Of a stretch of 64,000 nucleotides of DNA, positions 7,560-17,545 are shown piece after piece (positions within the stretch are counted from its first letter, which is position 1; every line of letters starts with the position of its first letter). A program made the translations under genes and the position numbers. Below the pieces are notes generated by a model. That model did not search any database and had not been told where the DNA came from. It worked only from the letters and a program-made list of their open reading frames with translations. Source of the DNA: Bacteroides bouchesdurhonensis (GTDB lineage: Bacteria; Bacteroidota; Bacteroidia; Bacteroidales; Bacteroidaceae); NCBI RefSeq assembly GCF_900155865.1, contig NZ_LT707006.1, positions 3,574,577 through 3,638,576 on the forward strand, in the 5' to 3' direction.

Positions 7560-9593
7560 TTAATATTCTAATAACTTTTTAGCAGCTTCATATATTTTAG
7601 CCTCATCCGGCAAAATGGCTTTCTCCAGAAGTGGATTGAATCCTACAGGAGTAAAGGTAGAACCGACACGTTGAACCGGTCCATCTAAGTATTGAAACAT
7701 CTCGGAGCTAATCATTGCAGCCAGCTCAGCACCAAAACCGGCAAAGACTTTGTCTTCATGAACAACCAATGCCTTACTTGTCTTTTTCACTGATTCGAAA
7801 ATAGCTTCTTTATCCAATGGCATTAACGAACGGATGTCTATGACTTCTACTTTCCATCCACGTTCCTTTTCCAACTGTTCCGCAGCGTGTAAACAGAAAT
7901 GTGTCGTATTACCATAAGTAATAATACTCAGATCAGTTCCTTCGCGGCGAATACGAGCTTTACCAAAAGGTACTTCAAAGTCTTCGGGAACAACAGTTGC
8001 AGCCTCTACCGAATTATATAAGGCTTTGGGTTCCAGGAACAAAGTAAATCCTTTGGAACGTATACTGGTTCGAAGTAACCCTGCAGCATCATCCGCATAA
8101 CAGGGACAAACTATGCGTGCGCCCGGAAGGGTGGTTAACGCTCCTTCTATGTTCTGAGAATGGTATAATCCTCCACCAATATAACCTCCGGAAGCCAACC
8201 GCAAGGTAATATTCGGAGCAAACTTTCCATTACTGCGCCAATACTCGTGTGTACATTCCACGTATTGTTCCACAGCCGGCCAGAAATAGTCGGCAAACTC
8301 CGCTCCTTCTATAACGACATGAATCTTTGGATCAAACCGGCACATTCCGTTGGCTGTACCGACAATGTAATCTTCAGCAATCGGCGCACTGAATACACGT
8401 GCATCTCCAAATTCCTGTTGCATTCCCTTGGTTACATTAAATACACCGCCCTTATCCTTGTTAGCTACATCCTGCCCCCAGATAAATGTATTCGGATTCC
8501 TTCGGAATTCCGTTTTCAACGTTTCGTTAATGGCATTCACCATAAAGGTTTTCTCCCCTTCTTCGTTGTGAGTACCGTCTTTGTATTTTTCAGGCTGATA
8601 AGGTTCCGGGGTTACAAAGTCATAAATGCTTTTGGGGTCCGGATCGGGTGCAGCCAGTGCTTTCCGGTTAGCGGCAGAAAGTTCTTTCTTTGCTGCTGCC
8701 TCTATTTGTTGCAATTCCTCTTCTGTCAGACGTTTATAACGAAGTAACATTCTACGGAATTTTGCCAAAGGATCGGCGTCTTTGACATACTCCAACTCGT
8801 TCTCATCCCGGTAGAGAGTATGTTTATCCGAATTGGAGTGGGAACCGATACGAACACAGTTTGCTTGTACAATAACCGGATTACGGGTATTGATAGCGTG
8901 TTCACGTGCTTCGGTCATTGCATTCATAGAGTCGAAAACGTCTTTACCATTACAGTAGATGATTTTCAAGTTTTTAAAACCGGAAAAGTTTTCAGCGACT
9001 TTACGATTAGCTGTTTGCTCCGATTTCGGTACGGAAATACCATATCCGTTATCCTGAATAACAAAAATGACAGGAAGCTGTTCGAGACTGGCACCATTGA
9101 TAGCTTCATAAACAAAACCTTCGGAAGTGGCAGATTCACCATGGGAAGTGATAGCAACTCCTTTATGTCCGTAATAGACCATGGCTCTAGCTACACCTGC
9201 TGCATGAAGATCATGTGTTCCGGTAGCCGATGAAATATTTTCGATATGCCATTCCGGTTTGGCAAAATGGTTCGACATATGTCGTCCCCCACTACCCGGA
9301 TCGGTTGCTTTGGAGATTCCGTTCAGAATAATTTCTTCTGCAGTCATTCCAGCAGAAAGAACAGTCAGCATATCCCTGTAATAAGGGAACAGGAAATCTT
9401 CGCCGAGTGTGAACACCTGTCCGATAGCTAGCTGAATACCATCGTGGCCTGCATAAGGTGCATGGTAAGACCAGCCCAGAGATTGTAGCAAATAGGATGG
9501 AGCCTTTTCATCCAAGGCACGTCCTAATGTCATCAGATGATACCACTTTTTCAGGGTTTCCACATCTGTAGTCTTTATATCATACTTTTTCAT
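7560..9593 (-). CDS. 2-oxoacid dehydrogenase E1, alpha and beta subunits fused (branched-chain type)
   Basis: Thiamine-dependent decarboxylating component of a 2-oxoacid dehydrogenase complex. Residues 1 to about 330 match the alpha subunit: SGGRHMSNHF (101-110), then the TPP/Mg region GESATSEG (152-159) and QDNGYGIS (180-187). Residues about 345-677 match the transketolase-like beta subunit, with GVFNVTKGMQQEFG, GGYIGGGLYHSQ and the C-terminal VVHEDKVFAGFG segment. Such single-chain E1 proteins are known in Bacteroidota. The usual GDG of the TPP motif is GES here, so glutamate 153 would replace the metal-binding aspartate. E2, lipoate ligase and E3 lie upstream in the same operon. Confidence 0.9.
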   Translation of the reverse strand: MKKYDIKTTDVETLKKWYHLMTLGRALDEKAPSYLLQSLGWSYHAPYAGHDGIQLAIGQVFTLGEDFLFPYYRDMLTVLSAGMTAEEIILNGISKATDPGSGGRHMSNHFAKPEWHIENISSATGTHDLHAAGVARAMVYYGHKGVAITSHGESATSEGFVYEAINGASLEQLPVIFVIQDNGYGISVPKSEQTANRKVAENFSGFKNLKIIYCNGKDVFDSMNAMTEAREHAINTRNPVIVQANCVRIGSHSNSDKHTLYRDENELEYVKDADPLAKFRRMLLRYKRLTEEELQQIEAAAKKELSAANRKALAAPDPDPKSIYDFVTPEPYQPEKYKDGTHNEEGEKTFMVNAINETLKTEFRRNPNTFIWGQDVANKDKGGVFNVTKGMQQEFGDARVFSAPIAEDYIVGTANGMCRFDPKIHVVIEGAEFADYFWPAVEQYVECTHEYWRSNGKFAPNITLRLASGGYIGGGLYHSQNIEGALTTLPGARIVCPCYADDAAGLLRTSIRSKGFTLFLEPKALYNSVEAATVVPEDFEVPFGKARIRREGTDLSIITYGNTTHFCLHAAEQLEKERGWKVEVIDIRSLMPLDKEAIFESVKKTSKALVVHEDKVFAGFGAELAAMISSEMFQYLDGPVQRVGSTFTPVGFNPLLEKAILPDEAKIYEAAKKLLEY

Positions 9594-9629
9594 AGTTAAT
9601 GAATTCTTTATGAATGAAACAATCAGTTA

Positions 9630-10991
9630 TCAGCCTTTCCAATTCTCCAGATAGTCTGCTATAAAATGCAGGAAGTTACCTCCCAACATACCGTCTACTA
9701 CCCGATGATCATAAGACAACGACAAATACATCTTATGGCGAATAGCAATCGTGTCCCCTTCCGGTGTTTCAACAACAGCCGGTTTCTTTTCGATGTATCC
9801 TACTCCTAATATAGCAACCTGTGGTTGATTGATAATCGGAGTACCAAACAAGCTTCTGAACGTACCGAAGTTGGTAATGGTAAATGTACCTCCATCAATA
9901 TCTTCCGGCATTAGTTTATTATCGCGTGCCTTGATGGCCAAGGAATCAATGGCAACAGCTAATCCATTTAAATTCAAATGATCTGCATCATGTACTACAG
10001 GAACAATCAGATTTCCATCATTTAAGGAAACAGCAATGCCAATATTGATATGTTTCTTGAAAAGGATATTATATCCATCAACTGATACGTTTACTTGAGG
10101 ATAGGCTGCTAAAGCTTTAGCTACGGCTTCGGTAATTGCAGGCATATAAGTTAATTTCACTCCTTCACGACGGAAAAATGCATCTTTGTTCTTATCACGC
10201 CAACGTACCAATTTGGTAACATCTACTTCGACTACATTGGTTACATGAGGAGAAACTTTTTTAGACATAACCATATGATCGGCAATGATCCGGCGGACAC
10301 GATCCATTTCTTTCACTTCTACCCCCGGTATATTAGATGTGGTTGATGTAGTTTGTTTCGGTGCAGCAACCGAAGTAGTTGTAGCTGAAGACACTGAAGC
10401 GGAAGAGGCTGACTTAACATTTGATACACCTCGTTTCTTCTTGTCTATATAATCTTTTATATCTTTTTTACTCAACCGACCTTCATAGCCTGTTCCTTGT
10501 ATCGTATCTAATTCTTCTTTGGAAATATTAGCTTCTCTGGCTAATTGAATCACGACAGGAGAATACCAACGTTCTTCTGTCACCACAACAGGATTTAACT
10601 CCTGAGGCTGATCTTTTGGTTCAGTAGGTTGGCTTTCTGATTCTATTGACGTTTTTGTTCCATTCACAGCAGATATAGTGTTCATTGAAGGATTAGCTTC
10701 TTCTTTTCCAGTGTTTTCGCTCGCAGTAGTTTCTTCCGAGGATTCTTCTCCATCCGGATCGACAACAGCAACCACAGTTCCCACTGCTACCGTATCTCCC
10801 TCTTTGTATAAGATTTCCACAACTTTTCCAGCAACCGGAGAAGGAATCTCCGCACTTACTTTAGCGGTATTTACTTCAAACAAGATATCATCCTCCTGAA
10901 TGGTATCCCCTACTTTTACAGACCAGGAAACAATCGTTCCTTCTGTTATACTCTCGCCTAACTTAGGCATTTTTATTTCGAATCTTGACAT
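9630..10991 (-). CDS. Dihydrolipoamide acyltransferase (E2) of the 2-oxoacid dehydrogenase complex
   Basis: Core acyltransferase that moves the acyl group from E1 to CoA. The 453-residue chain has one N-terminal lipoyl domain (about 1-78) with the lipoylated lysine in NTAKVSA (K44), a flexible Ser/Thr/Pro-rich linker, a peripheral-subunit-binding domain (about 141-178, SPVVIQLAREANIS to GRLSKKDI), a second Ser/Thr/Ala-rich linker, and a C-terminal catalytic domain with the active-site motif DHRVVDG (428-434, H429 and D433). A single lipoyl domain and the VVEVDVTKLVRWRDKNK region favour branched-chain E2. It is translated just before E1 in a five-gene minus-strand operon. Confidence 0.92.
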   Translation of the reverse strand: MSRFEIKMPKLGESITEGTIVSWSVKVGDTIQEDDILFEVNTAKVSAEIPSPVAGKVVEILYKEGDTVAVGTVVAVVDPDGEESSEETTASENTGKEEANPSMNTISAVNGTKTSIESESQPTEPKDQPQELNPVVVTEERWYSPVVIQLAREANISKEELDTIQGTGYEGRLSKKDIKDYIDKKKRGVSNVKSASSASVSSATTTSVAAPKQTTSTTSNIPGVEVKEMDRVRRIIADHMVMSKKVSPHVTNVVEVDVTKLVRWRDKNKDAFFRREGVKLTYMPAITEAVAKALAAYPQVNVSVDGYNILFKKHINIGIAVSLNDGNLIVPVVHDADHLNLNGLAVAIDSLAIKARDNKLMPEDIDGGTFTITNFGTFRSLFGTPIINQPQVAILGVGYIEKKPAVVETPEGDTIAIRHKMYLSLSYDHRVVDGMLGGNFLHFIADYLENWKG

Positions 10992-11078
10992 AAACAGTAA
11001 TTTTATTATTCAACTATGATACTGTAGAACAAGCCGCTGAAAAAGAAAGTTTTAAGTTAAAGTATTTTTAACCGGATG

Positions 11079-11801
11079 TCAGCGACTGAATATCCATTCT
11101 TCTTGCATATATTTACTTTCGCAAAGCTGCCCAATCGCTTCTAATTCCTCTTTGCTGAAAATACTTTCCGCTTCTCCCCGACTGAAATATTGGAAAGCAG
11201 TCTCCTTGAAACTATCAACAGTTTCCGTAAAGTTACTATTACGTATATTGGTAACTTCACTTCTGACCGAAGGCACAGCATATTTAATTTGAGAAGTATT
11301 AGTTATATTTTCCTCCTGTGGATGCAGGACTCTATTTAAAATATCGAGGTCAGTGTCATAAAGTAACGTACAATGATACAGTACCCTATTTTTATAGACA
11401 CATTGTGCACTTCCCGATATTTTTAGTTTATTCAAATAAATTCCCAGACGTTCATCTCCTTGAGCATTTAAACCCAATGAAGCTAGAAATTCTAAAGTCT
11501 GTTGCAGATATACGGTAAAATCAGGAATACGGGAAACGGTTTCTATAAAAGTCAGATTAACATTTCCCAAATCATGATATACTGTTCCTCCACCTGAAAA
11601 ACGTCTTGCTATTTGAATCTGTTGTTGTTTTGCCCAATTACAATCAATCTCTGCACAGACTCGCTGATGTCTCCCCAATACCACAGAAGAAGTATCCTGC
11701 CAAAGCATAAACACGTCATCGGTACTTTGCTTCAACAGATATTCTTCCGCAGCCAAATGAAAGTAAATGTCTGCAAATGGACTATAAATATAACGGGACA
11801 T
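11079..11801 (-). CDS. lplA: Lipoate-protein ligase A family protein
   Basis: Attaches lipoate to the E2 lipoyl lysine. The 240-residue protein has the ligase fold motifs LGRHQRV (42-48), the lipoate-binding loop RRFSGGGTVYHD (66-77) and the conserved lysine in NKLKISGSAQ (K127). It is shorter than E. coli LplA (about 337), having little of the C-terminal accessory domain; stand-alone short forms exist. Placement between E2 and E3 strongly suggests it modifies this complex. Confidence 0.88.
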   Translation of the reverse strand: MSRYIYSPFADIYFHLAAEEYLLKQSTDDVFMLWQDTSSVVLGRHQRVCAEIDCNWAKQQQIQIARRFSGGGTVYHDLGNVNLTFIETVSRIPDFTVYLQQTLEFLASLGLNAQGDERLGIYLNKLKISGSAQCVYKNRVLYHCTLLYDTDLDILNRVLHPQEENITNTSQIKYAVPSVRSEVTNIRNSNFTETVDSFKETAFQYFSRGEAESIFSKEELEAIGQLCESKYMQEEWIFSR

Positions 11802-11846
11802 ACATACGATTATTATATTTGTATTATTGAAAGCAGAGACTAAACT

Positions 11847-13193
11847 TTATGAGAACAATACCTCATGATAAATCTCTCCTACTGTAGGATGTGGAAATAC
11901 ACTCTTCTGAAATTCCTCTACTGTATATCCTTTTTGGATAGCAATACCTGCAATTACAATTAATTCTGATGCCGGATTTCCCAACATATGACATCCGATA
12001 ATGCGCCCAAACTCATCCTGAACCAGCTTACAGATTCCTGTTCCATGCTCATTCTCTGCTACAAAACGACCGGAATATACCATTGGAAGTTTCATTACAC
12101 GATAAGGAATACCTTGTTTTATAAGTTCTTCTTCTGTTTTACCCACTCCTGCAACTTCAGGATTGGTATAGACAACTCCCGGAATGCAGTCATAATTCAT
12201 CCGGTCATCTATTCCCAAAATATGATTAATAGCTACTTCAGCTTCACGAATGGCTGTATGTGCTAAAAGAGAATATCCTGTAATATCCCCACAAGCATAT
12301 ACGCTAGGATGAGAAGTTTGTAGATGTTCATCAACTTGTACTCCATTTCTGTGAAGTTCAACAGAAAGTTTATCTAATCCAACATTAGCTATGTTTGCCT
12401 TACGTCCCACACTAAGGAGAATCTTCTCAGCTTCTATGGTAGAGGTCTTCCCTCCTTTCTCAATAACAACGCCAGTAGGTTTTACCTCCACGACTTTAGT
12501 ATTCAGATAAAAAGTAACTCCACGCTTTGCATATTCCGAGCGAAGCATAGCACTTGTCTCCTTATCCATAGCACCTAAGATCTCAGGCATCATTTCTACT
12601 ACAGAGACCTTCACTCCCATACTATTAAAGAAAGAAGCGAATTCCATCCCTATAACTCCACCACCAATAATCACCAAACTCTCTGGAAGTTCTTTAATTT
12701 CTAACGCTTCTCTGGAAGTCCAATATTTAATATCAGATAATCCCGGAATTGGAGGTATGATTGTATCAGATCCGGTACATACCAGAAGATATTTCACCTG
12801 ATAAATTTCTTCGTCACAAGAAATGCGAATCAACCCGTCTTTTTCTCCTTCTATATAAGCTTCTTTTTCCACTATCGTCACTCCATAAGAATTAACCGTC
12901 ATCTTCACCCCACCCGTCAGCATTTTCACTGTCTTATCTTTACGGTTCATTATCTTAGTTAAATCAAAAGAAGGGGACTCGGAAGAAATTCCATATTTAG
13001 GAGCACTCTTAATACTATCCAGTATCTTTGCAGAATAGAGCAAAGTCTTAGTCGGAATACATCCTTCATTGAGACAGACTCCACCTATCGCTTTTTTCTC
13101 GAAAAGAACAGCCTTCAACCCATTTGCACCAGCCCGCTCAGCAGCCGTATAGCCAGCAGGACCACCACCAATAATAGCTATATCAAAATTCAT
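11847..13193 (-). CDS. lpdA: Dihydrolipoyl dehydrogenase (E3)
   Basis: FAD-dependent disulfide oxidoreductase that reoxidises dihydrolipoamide with NAD+. The 448-residue protein has an N-terminal FAD loop IIGGGPAGY (7-15), the redox disulfide CLNEGC (C40, C45), a second dinucleotide loop VIIGGGVIGMEFA, the FAD contact VYACGDITG, and the C-terminal catalytic His-Glu pair in FPHPTVGE (H435, E440). It is the first gene of the minus-strand lpdA-lplA-E2-E1-flavodoxin block, so the promoter should lie in 13194-13267, although no clear -7 box was seen there. Confidence 0.94.
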   Translation of the reverse strand: MNFDIAIIGGGPAGYTAAERAGANGLKAVLFEKKAIGGVCLNEGCIPTKTLLYSAKILDSIKSAPKYGISSESPSFDLTKIMNRKDKTVKMLTGGVKMTVNSYGVTIVEKEAYIEGEKDGLIRISCDEEIYQVKYLLVCTGSDTIIPPIPGLSDIKYWTSREALEIKELPESLVIIGGGVIGMEFASFFNSMGVKVSVVEMMPEILGAMDKETSAMLRSEYAKRGVTFYLNTKVVEVKPTGVVIEKGGKTSTIEAEKILLSVGRKANIANVGLDKLSVELHRNGVQVDEHLQTSHPSVYACGDITGYSLLAHTAIREAEVAINHILGIDDRMNYDCIPGVVYTNPEVAGVGKTEEELIKQGIPYRVMKLPMVYSGRFVAENEHGTGICKLVQDEFGRIIGCHMLGNPASELIVIAGIAIQKGYTVEEFQKSVFPHPTVGEIYHEVLFS

Positions 13194-13267
13194 AATCGTA
13201 CTTATTTATTAATAATACGATTATAACAAATAAAAGAAGAAGTTAGTTTTGGAGAAAAGAAGTATAA

Positions 13268-14158
13268 CTATTTAATCGTCATCTTTTTAAGTTCTTCCAA
13301 CGTTCCGTTGAATACATTTAGATCTACATTCACCGGAATACCGGAGACACTTCCTACATCGGTATGTTGCCAGAAGTCCCATTTACCTTGATATTTCACA
13401 GAATCAACGTAATAATGGGCAATCCAATAAGGATAAGTATTAAAAATAGAATCGTCCAAGTATTTGGTTTTAAATTTATAAGAGGTATATAAAATAGGTT
13501 TCACTCCATAATGAGATTCCACACGGTCCAGCCAACGCTTAATACCTTTTTGCAATTCCTTTTTTTCCTTGCTTCCGCTTACTTCGACATCAAGTACCGG
13601 AGGAAGGTCACCTGACTCTAATTTTACCGTACGGATAAAAAAGTCAGCTTGTTTCAGTGCATCTGTATTGGGAATATAAAAATGATAAGCTCCACGTATA
13701 AATCCATGATCACGTGCATCAGCAAAATTGGCTTCAAAGGTATCATCACCATGATCTCCTCCTTCTGTCGCCTTCATGAAAACAAAATGCAAAGGAAAAT
13801 CCGTATCTTTATTCTGCAACAACTTGCTCCAATCTATTTTTCCTTGATAATGGGAAATGTCAATACCATGAACATCATATCCGCAGGGAATACATACTCC
13901 ATATTCTTTACGACCATGACAAGTCTGCCAACGATAAGCATAGGGACGGACAAAGAAATAATAGAAAATAGTAGAAAAACAAACAATAATAATTACTGCC
14001 AACACATTTCGAAGCCAATTTGACATTGGACGGTTATGCTTACTTTCTACCTTCCGGGAAGTACGAGAAGTTTTAGAAGAAACACTCTTTTTTTTAGTGG
14101 AAGAAACAGGCTTCTTCTTTTGAACAACAGAAATAGGATTATTATTACGTGAAGGCAT
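13268..14158 (-). CDS. GH25 muramidase (lysozyme-like), membrane anchored
   Basis: A 1,4-beta-N-acetylmuramidase of family GH25 that would cut peptidoglycan. The protein has a very basic Lys/Ser-rich N-terminal tail (1-45), a transmembrane helix (about 50-70) and a GH25 domain (about 95-296). Family motifs are GIDISHYQGKIDW (98-110), FVFMKATEGGDHGDD, GAYHFYIP and the catalytic LDVEVSG; the aspartate in DISHYQ and the DVE acidic pair are the expected active-site residues. The uncleaved N-terminal helix suggests a periplasm-facing enzyme held in the inner membrane, useful for wall remodelling rather than prey lysis. Confidence 0.88.
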   Translation of the reverse strand: MPSRNNNPISVVQKKKPVSSTKKKSVSSKTSRTSRKVESKHNRPMSNWLRNVLAVIIIVCFSTIFYYFFVRPYAYRWQTCHGRKEYGVCIPCGYDVHGIDISHYQGKIDWSKLLQNKDTDFPLHFVFMKATEGGDHGDDTFEANFADARDHGFIRGAYHFYIPNTDALKQADFFIRTVKLESGDLPPVLDVEVSGSKEKKELQKGIKRWLDRVESHYGVKPILYTSYKFKTKYLDDSIFNTYPYWIAHYYVDSVKYQGKWDFWQHTDVGSVSGIPVNVDLNVFNGTLEELKKMTIK

Positions 14159-14213
14159 TCTTTTTTTAACGGCAAATAATTTTAGAAATTAGATTAAAAG
14201 CCTTATGATATAT

Positions 14214-14289
14214 TACTTAGACGCGGATTTACGCGGATAATACGGATTCTAAAAAATCTACATTTATCTGCGTTATCCGCGTCTAAGTA
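14214..14289. repeat. REP-like inverted repeat between GH25 and pfp
   Basis: TACTTAGACGCGGAT (14214-14228) is perfectly matched by ATCCGCGTCTAAGTA (14275-14289), and similarity extends imperfectly inward for about 35 bases. Inside the left arm the unit ACGCGGAT recurs in tandem. The GC content is higher than in the surrounding spacer. It lies downstream of pfp's neighbours on the minus strand and looks like a dispersed intergenic repeat. Confidence 0.7.
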
Positions 14290-14335
14290 GTTCTTCATGG
14301 GAACTGTTTTTCACCACAGTCCCCCTGAAACAAAT

Positions 14336-15982
14336 TTATTTTCCTTGTTCCAACTGTAAAGTCTTAGTTGGCTCGTCACAAACTTCTGTCGGACCAAAAT
14401 ACTGAATCGGTCCTGGATATACATAATCAGTTTCAGTAGCCCAACGATCACGTTGTGAAGCGAATGCTTTGAAAGGAGCACCATCCAGTTTCACTAAAGC
14501 TTTCTGAATAACCGGTTTCATTTCGCCATGACGACGTTCCATGTTCATCATCATTGTAATAGGCACACCACCTGCAATCCATTCAGCAGCAGGAGCAGTT
14601 GTGTTACGTACAGATGACATGTAACCGGTTTTACCATTAGCAATCAACATGGAAGCTGTGTAACCTAAAGAGTAGCAATAGTCAGCATCGAAGTTTGACG
14701 GAGCAGCGCAACGTCCTTCATAACCGAAGAAGTGATGTTGAGCAGCAAACTTACCAACATATTTACCTTCTTCTTTCCAAGTAGCTAATTTAGTAGCTAC
14801 CATTTCAGACAACAGTTTTTCTGTTTCAATCAACGATACCTGAACGTTTCCATGTGGGTCACGATCTAAAGACAACTGGCGAGCTACACCTTCTGGCAGA
14901 CTTGCATAAATTGCAGAGTTTTCCGGAGTCAGCTTACTGATAATATAATCACGTTGGTGAGATTTCTTAATGTGAGAGAATTCTTCAGCATTAGTTGCCA
15001 AGAAGTCATTCAGCTCAGAAATCAGACGTTTCATTGCCGGAATGAATTCAACCAATCCTTCAGGAATCAAAACAGTACCGAAGTTATGTCCCTGCGCAGC
15101 ACGATCAGCTACAACTTTAGCAATGTATGTTACTACATCATCCAAAGACATATCTTTAGTTTCTACTTCTTCAGAAATGATACATACATTAGGTTGTACT
15201 TGCAAAGCACATTCCAATGCGATATGAGAAGCCGAACGACCCATCAATTTGATGAAATGCCAGTATTTACGTGCAGAGTTACAGTCACGTTGAATGTTAC
15301 CAATTACTTCTGCATAAGTTTTACAAGCTGTATCAAAGCCGAAAGATGTTTCAATCATATCATTCTTCAAGTCACCGTCAATAGTCTTAGGACAGCCGAT
15401 TACCTGTACGCCATATTTCTTAGCAGCATAATATTCAGCCAGCACACAAGCATTTGTGTTAGAGTCATCACCACCGATAATAACCAGTGCTTTGATACCC
15501 AACTTCTTGATGATTTCAAAACCTTTTTCAAACTGACTTTCTGACTCCAATTTAGTACGGCCGGAACCAATTATATCGAAACCACCTGTATTACGATATT
15601 CATCAATGATATCTGCAGTCAGTTCCATGTAATTATGATCAACCAAACCACCAGGGCCTAAAATGAAACCATACAATTTATTTTCCGGATTCAACTTCTT
15701 GATACCGTCAAACAAACCTGAAATTACATTGTGTCCACCAGGAGCCTGTCCACCTGAAAGGATAACACCTACATTCATTGCAGGAAGTTTCACAGCTTCT
15801 CCTGCTTCAAATGTAATCAACGGCATTCCATAAGTGTTAGGGAATAAAGCTTTAATAGCTTCCTGATCTGCTACAGACTGAGTAGCTGCGCCTTCTACAG
15901 CTTTTACAGCTCCAGATGCCAAGGCTTTCGGAAGTTTGGGCTGGTAAGCAGCCCTTGCGATTTGCAATGCACTTTTAGTCAT
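14336..15982 (-). CDS. pfp: Pyrophosphate-dependent 6-phosphofructokinase
   Basis: Uses PPi to phosphorylate fructose 6-phosphate reversibly in glycolysis. I place the start at ATG 15982 ([16 protein letters not shown]), giving 548 residues, the usual length of long-type PFP; an ATG 53 codons upstream adds a tail without family similarity. Motifs are [11 protein letters not shown] (75-85), the PPi-type GGDDSN (170-175, where ATP-dependent enzymes have GGDGS), PKTIDGD (198-204) and [13 protein letters not shown]. The second aspartate of GGDD marks PPi use. The gene is monocistronic by spacing. Confidence 0.93.
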   Translation of the reverse strand: MTKSALQIARAAYQPKLPKALASGAVKAVEGAATQSVADQEAIKALFPNTYGMPLITFEAGEAVKLPAMNVGVILSGGQAPGGHNVISGLFDGIKKLNPENKLYGFILGPGGLVDHNYMELTADIIDEYRNTGGFDIIGSGRTKLESESQFEKGFEIIKKLGIKALVIIGGDDSNTNACVLAEYYAAKKYGVQVIGCPKTIDGDLKNDMIETSFGFDTACKTYAEVIGNIQRDCNSARKYWHFIKLMGRSASHIALECALQVQPNVCIISEEVETKDMSLDDVVTYIAKVVADRAAQGHNFGTVLIPEGLVEFIPAMKRLISELNDFLATNAEEFSHIKKSHQRDYIISKLTPENSAIYASLPEGVARQLSLDRDPHGNVQVSLIETEKLLSEMVATKLATWKEEGKYVGKFAAQHHFFGYEGRCAAPSNFDADYCYSLGYTASMLIANGKTGYMSSVRNTTAPAAEWIAGGVPITMMMNMERRHGEMKPVIQKALVKLDGAPFKAFASQRDRWATETDYVYPGPIQYFGPTEVCDEPTKTLQLEQGK

Positions 15983-16165
15983 TTTCTTTATTTTTATTAA
16001 AGGTGTTAGTAAGTTTCTTGCTAAACTTGAAAAGCGTTGCAAATTTCGCATTTTTTTCTGGAATACAAAAGAAGCAAAGAAACTTTTATATCTGTAAATT
16101 CGCGATTGACAAAACTCTGTTCTATAATTCGGGATATCCAACGAATGTTATTACACAACCTTTCA

Positions 16166-17545
16166 TCAATTATTTACTCTCCATCCTCCACCAAGAGCCT
16201 TATAAAGTTGAACAATAGCAATCAATTCATCACGGATGGCATTGCTCAAACCAATTTGAGCGTCAAAATATCCACGTTGAGCATCTAGTACATCCAGATA
16301 ATTAGTAAATCCATTGATATACTGTAACTGTGCCAAATCCATGTAACTCTTTGCCGAATGTTCCAGATTAGCCCGAAGAGCATATACCTCCTTTATCTTA
16401 TTAAAGTTTACGATCGCATTACGGGTTTCTTTAAAAGCTGTCAGTACAGCCTTCTCATAATTATGTACCTCTGCTTCATAAGCAGCTTTCTTTGCTTTCA
16501 AAGCTGCACGATTCTTTCCCCATCCGAATATAGGCGTGAGTAAAGCTCCTTCCATGACTGTATAAGGAGATTTTAAAAGATCCGAAAGAGAAGTACTTTC
16601 CGTTCCAAAACCTCCAGTCAGTGCTAAACGTGGAAACATATTTGTATAAGCTACCCCGACTTTAGCATTCGCCGCAATCAGTTTTTGCTCTGCCTGACGA
16701 ATATCCGGACGACGTTCCAATAAAGCAGAAGGTAATCCCACCGGAAGTGTTTCCGGAATATTAAATCCCTGAAGCAAATGTGAACGGACAATTCTGTTAG
16801 GATATTCACCGGCAAGAAAAGCAATATCGTTTTCTTTCAAAGAGATTTTACGTTCCAAATCCGGCACTAGAGTAGCAGTACGTGCCAACTCAACTTGTGC
16901 CTGACGATATGGAATTTCAGAAGTCAATCCACCATTATAACGGATACGAGCAAGACGTATTCCTTCTTCACGCGCTTTCAACGTTTGTTTTACGATGTCA
17001 AGTTCTGTATCTAAAGCAACCAATTCATAATACGCTTGAGCCACTTCAGCAACAATTGTCATTCGAAGAGCCTGTTGCGCCTCCACTGATTGTAAATATT
17101 CAGCTACACTCGCTGATCGTGCCCAACGTAAATTCCCCCAAAGATCAATTTCCCATGAAACCAGAAACTGAGCTTCAAATGTATCAGCTTTCTTGAAAGC
17201 ATCTCCGCCATGATTTTCCAATTCACGTTCTGCAGTCACTTTTCCTTTTATATCAGGAAGCAATGCTGCCGTAGATATTCGCTTCTGAGCTGCCATCTCC
17301 TTCACACGAGCAGCAGCAATCAACATATCTTTATTATGTTCTAATGCACGATCTATCAGATTACAGAGAGTTGTATCCGTATAAATTTCTCTCCAATCCC
17401 GTTCACCAAAACTAACGGTGTCCTGATTCTGTTCCAGACTATCGGGTAAACAAAGATCTGGACGAACATAGTTTTTCCCAACTTTACAGGAAGTCATGAT
17501 TACAGCAAATAATAGAAGGGCAATATATAGATCTTTTCGTTTCAT
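16166..17545 (-). CDS. Outer-membrane efflux lipoprotein (TolC/OprM family)
   Basis: Trimeric outer-membrane exit duct for the adjacent RND pump. The 459-residue protein has a lipoprotein signal (cysteine 20 in MTSCKVG), followed by YVRPDLCLPDS and two repeats of the OEP domain with long coiled-coil helices; conserved elements are SWEIDLWGNLRWARSA, LPVGLPSALLERRPDI and PIFGWGKNRAALK. These match the NodT/OprM subgroup. Its ATG overlaps the stop codon of the RND gene by one base (TAATG-type overlap), so translation is coupled. It is the last gene of the three-gene efflux operon. Confidence 0.92.
   Translation of the reverse strand: MKRKDLYIALLLFAVIMTSCKVGKNYVRPDLCLPDSLEQNQDTVSFGERDWREIYTDTTLCNLIDRALEHNKDMLIAAARVKEMAAQKRISTAALLPDIKGKVTAERELENHGGDAFKKADTFEAQFLVSWEIDLWGNLRWARSASVAEYLQSVEAQQALRMTIVAEVAQAYYELVALDTELDIVKQTLKAREEGIRLARIRYNGGLTSEIPYRQAQVELARTATLVPDLERKISLKENDIAFLAGEYPNRIVRSHLLQGFNIPETLPVGLPSALLERRPDIRQAEQKLIAANAKVGVAYTNMFPRLALTGGFGTESTSLSDLLKSPYTVMEGALLTPIFGWGKNRAALKAKKAAYEAEVHNYEKAVLTAFKETRNAIVNFNKIKEVYALRANLEHSAKSYMDLAQLQYINGFTNYLDVLDAQRGYFDAQIGLSNAIRDELIAIVQLYKALGGGWRVNN

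Noticed and set aside
15983-16141. Fifty-three extra N-terminal codons of PPi-phosphofructokinase
   Set aside because: They lack family similarity and are unlike normal enzyme N-termini; MTKSAL at 15982 fits the usual length.
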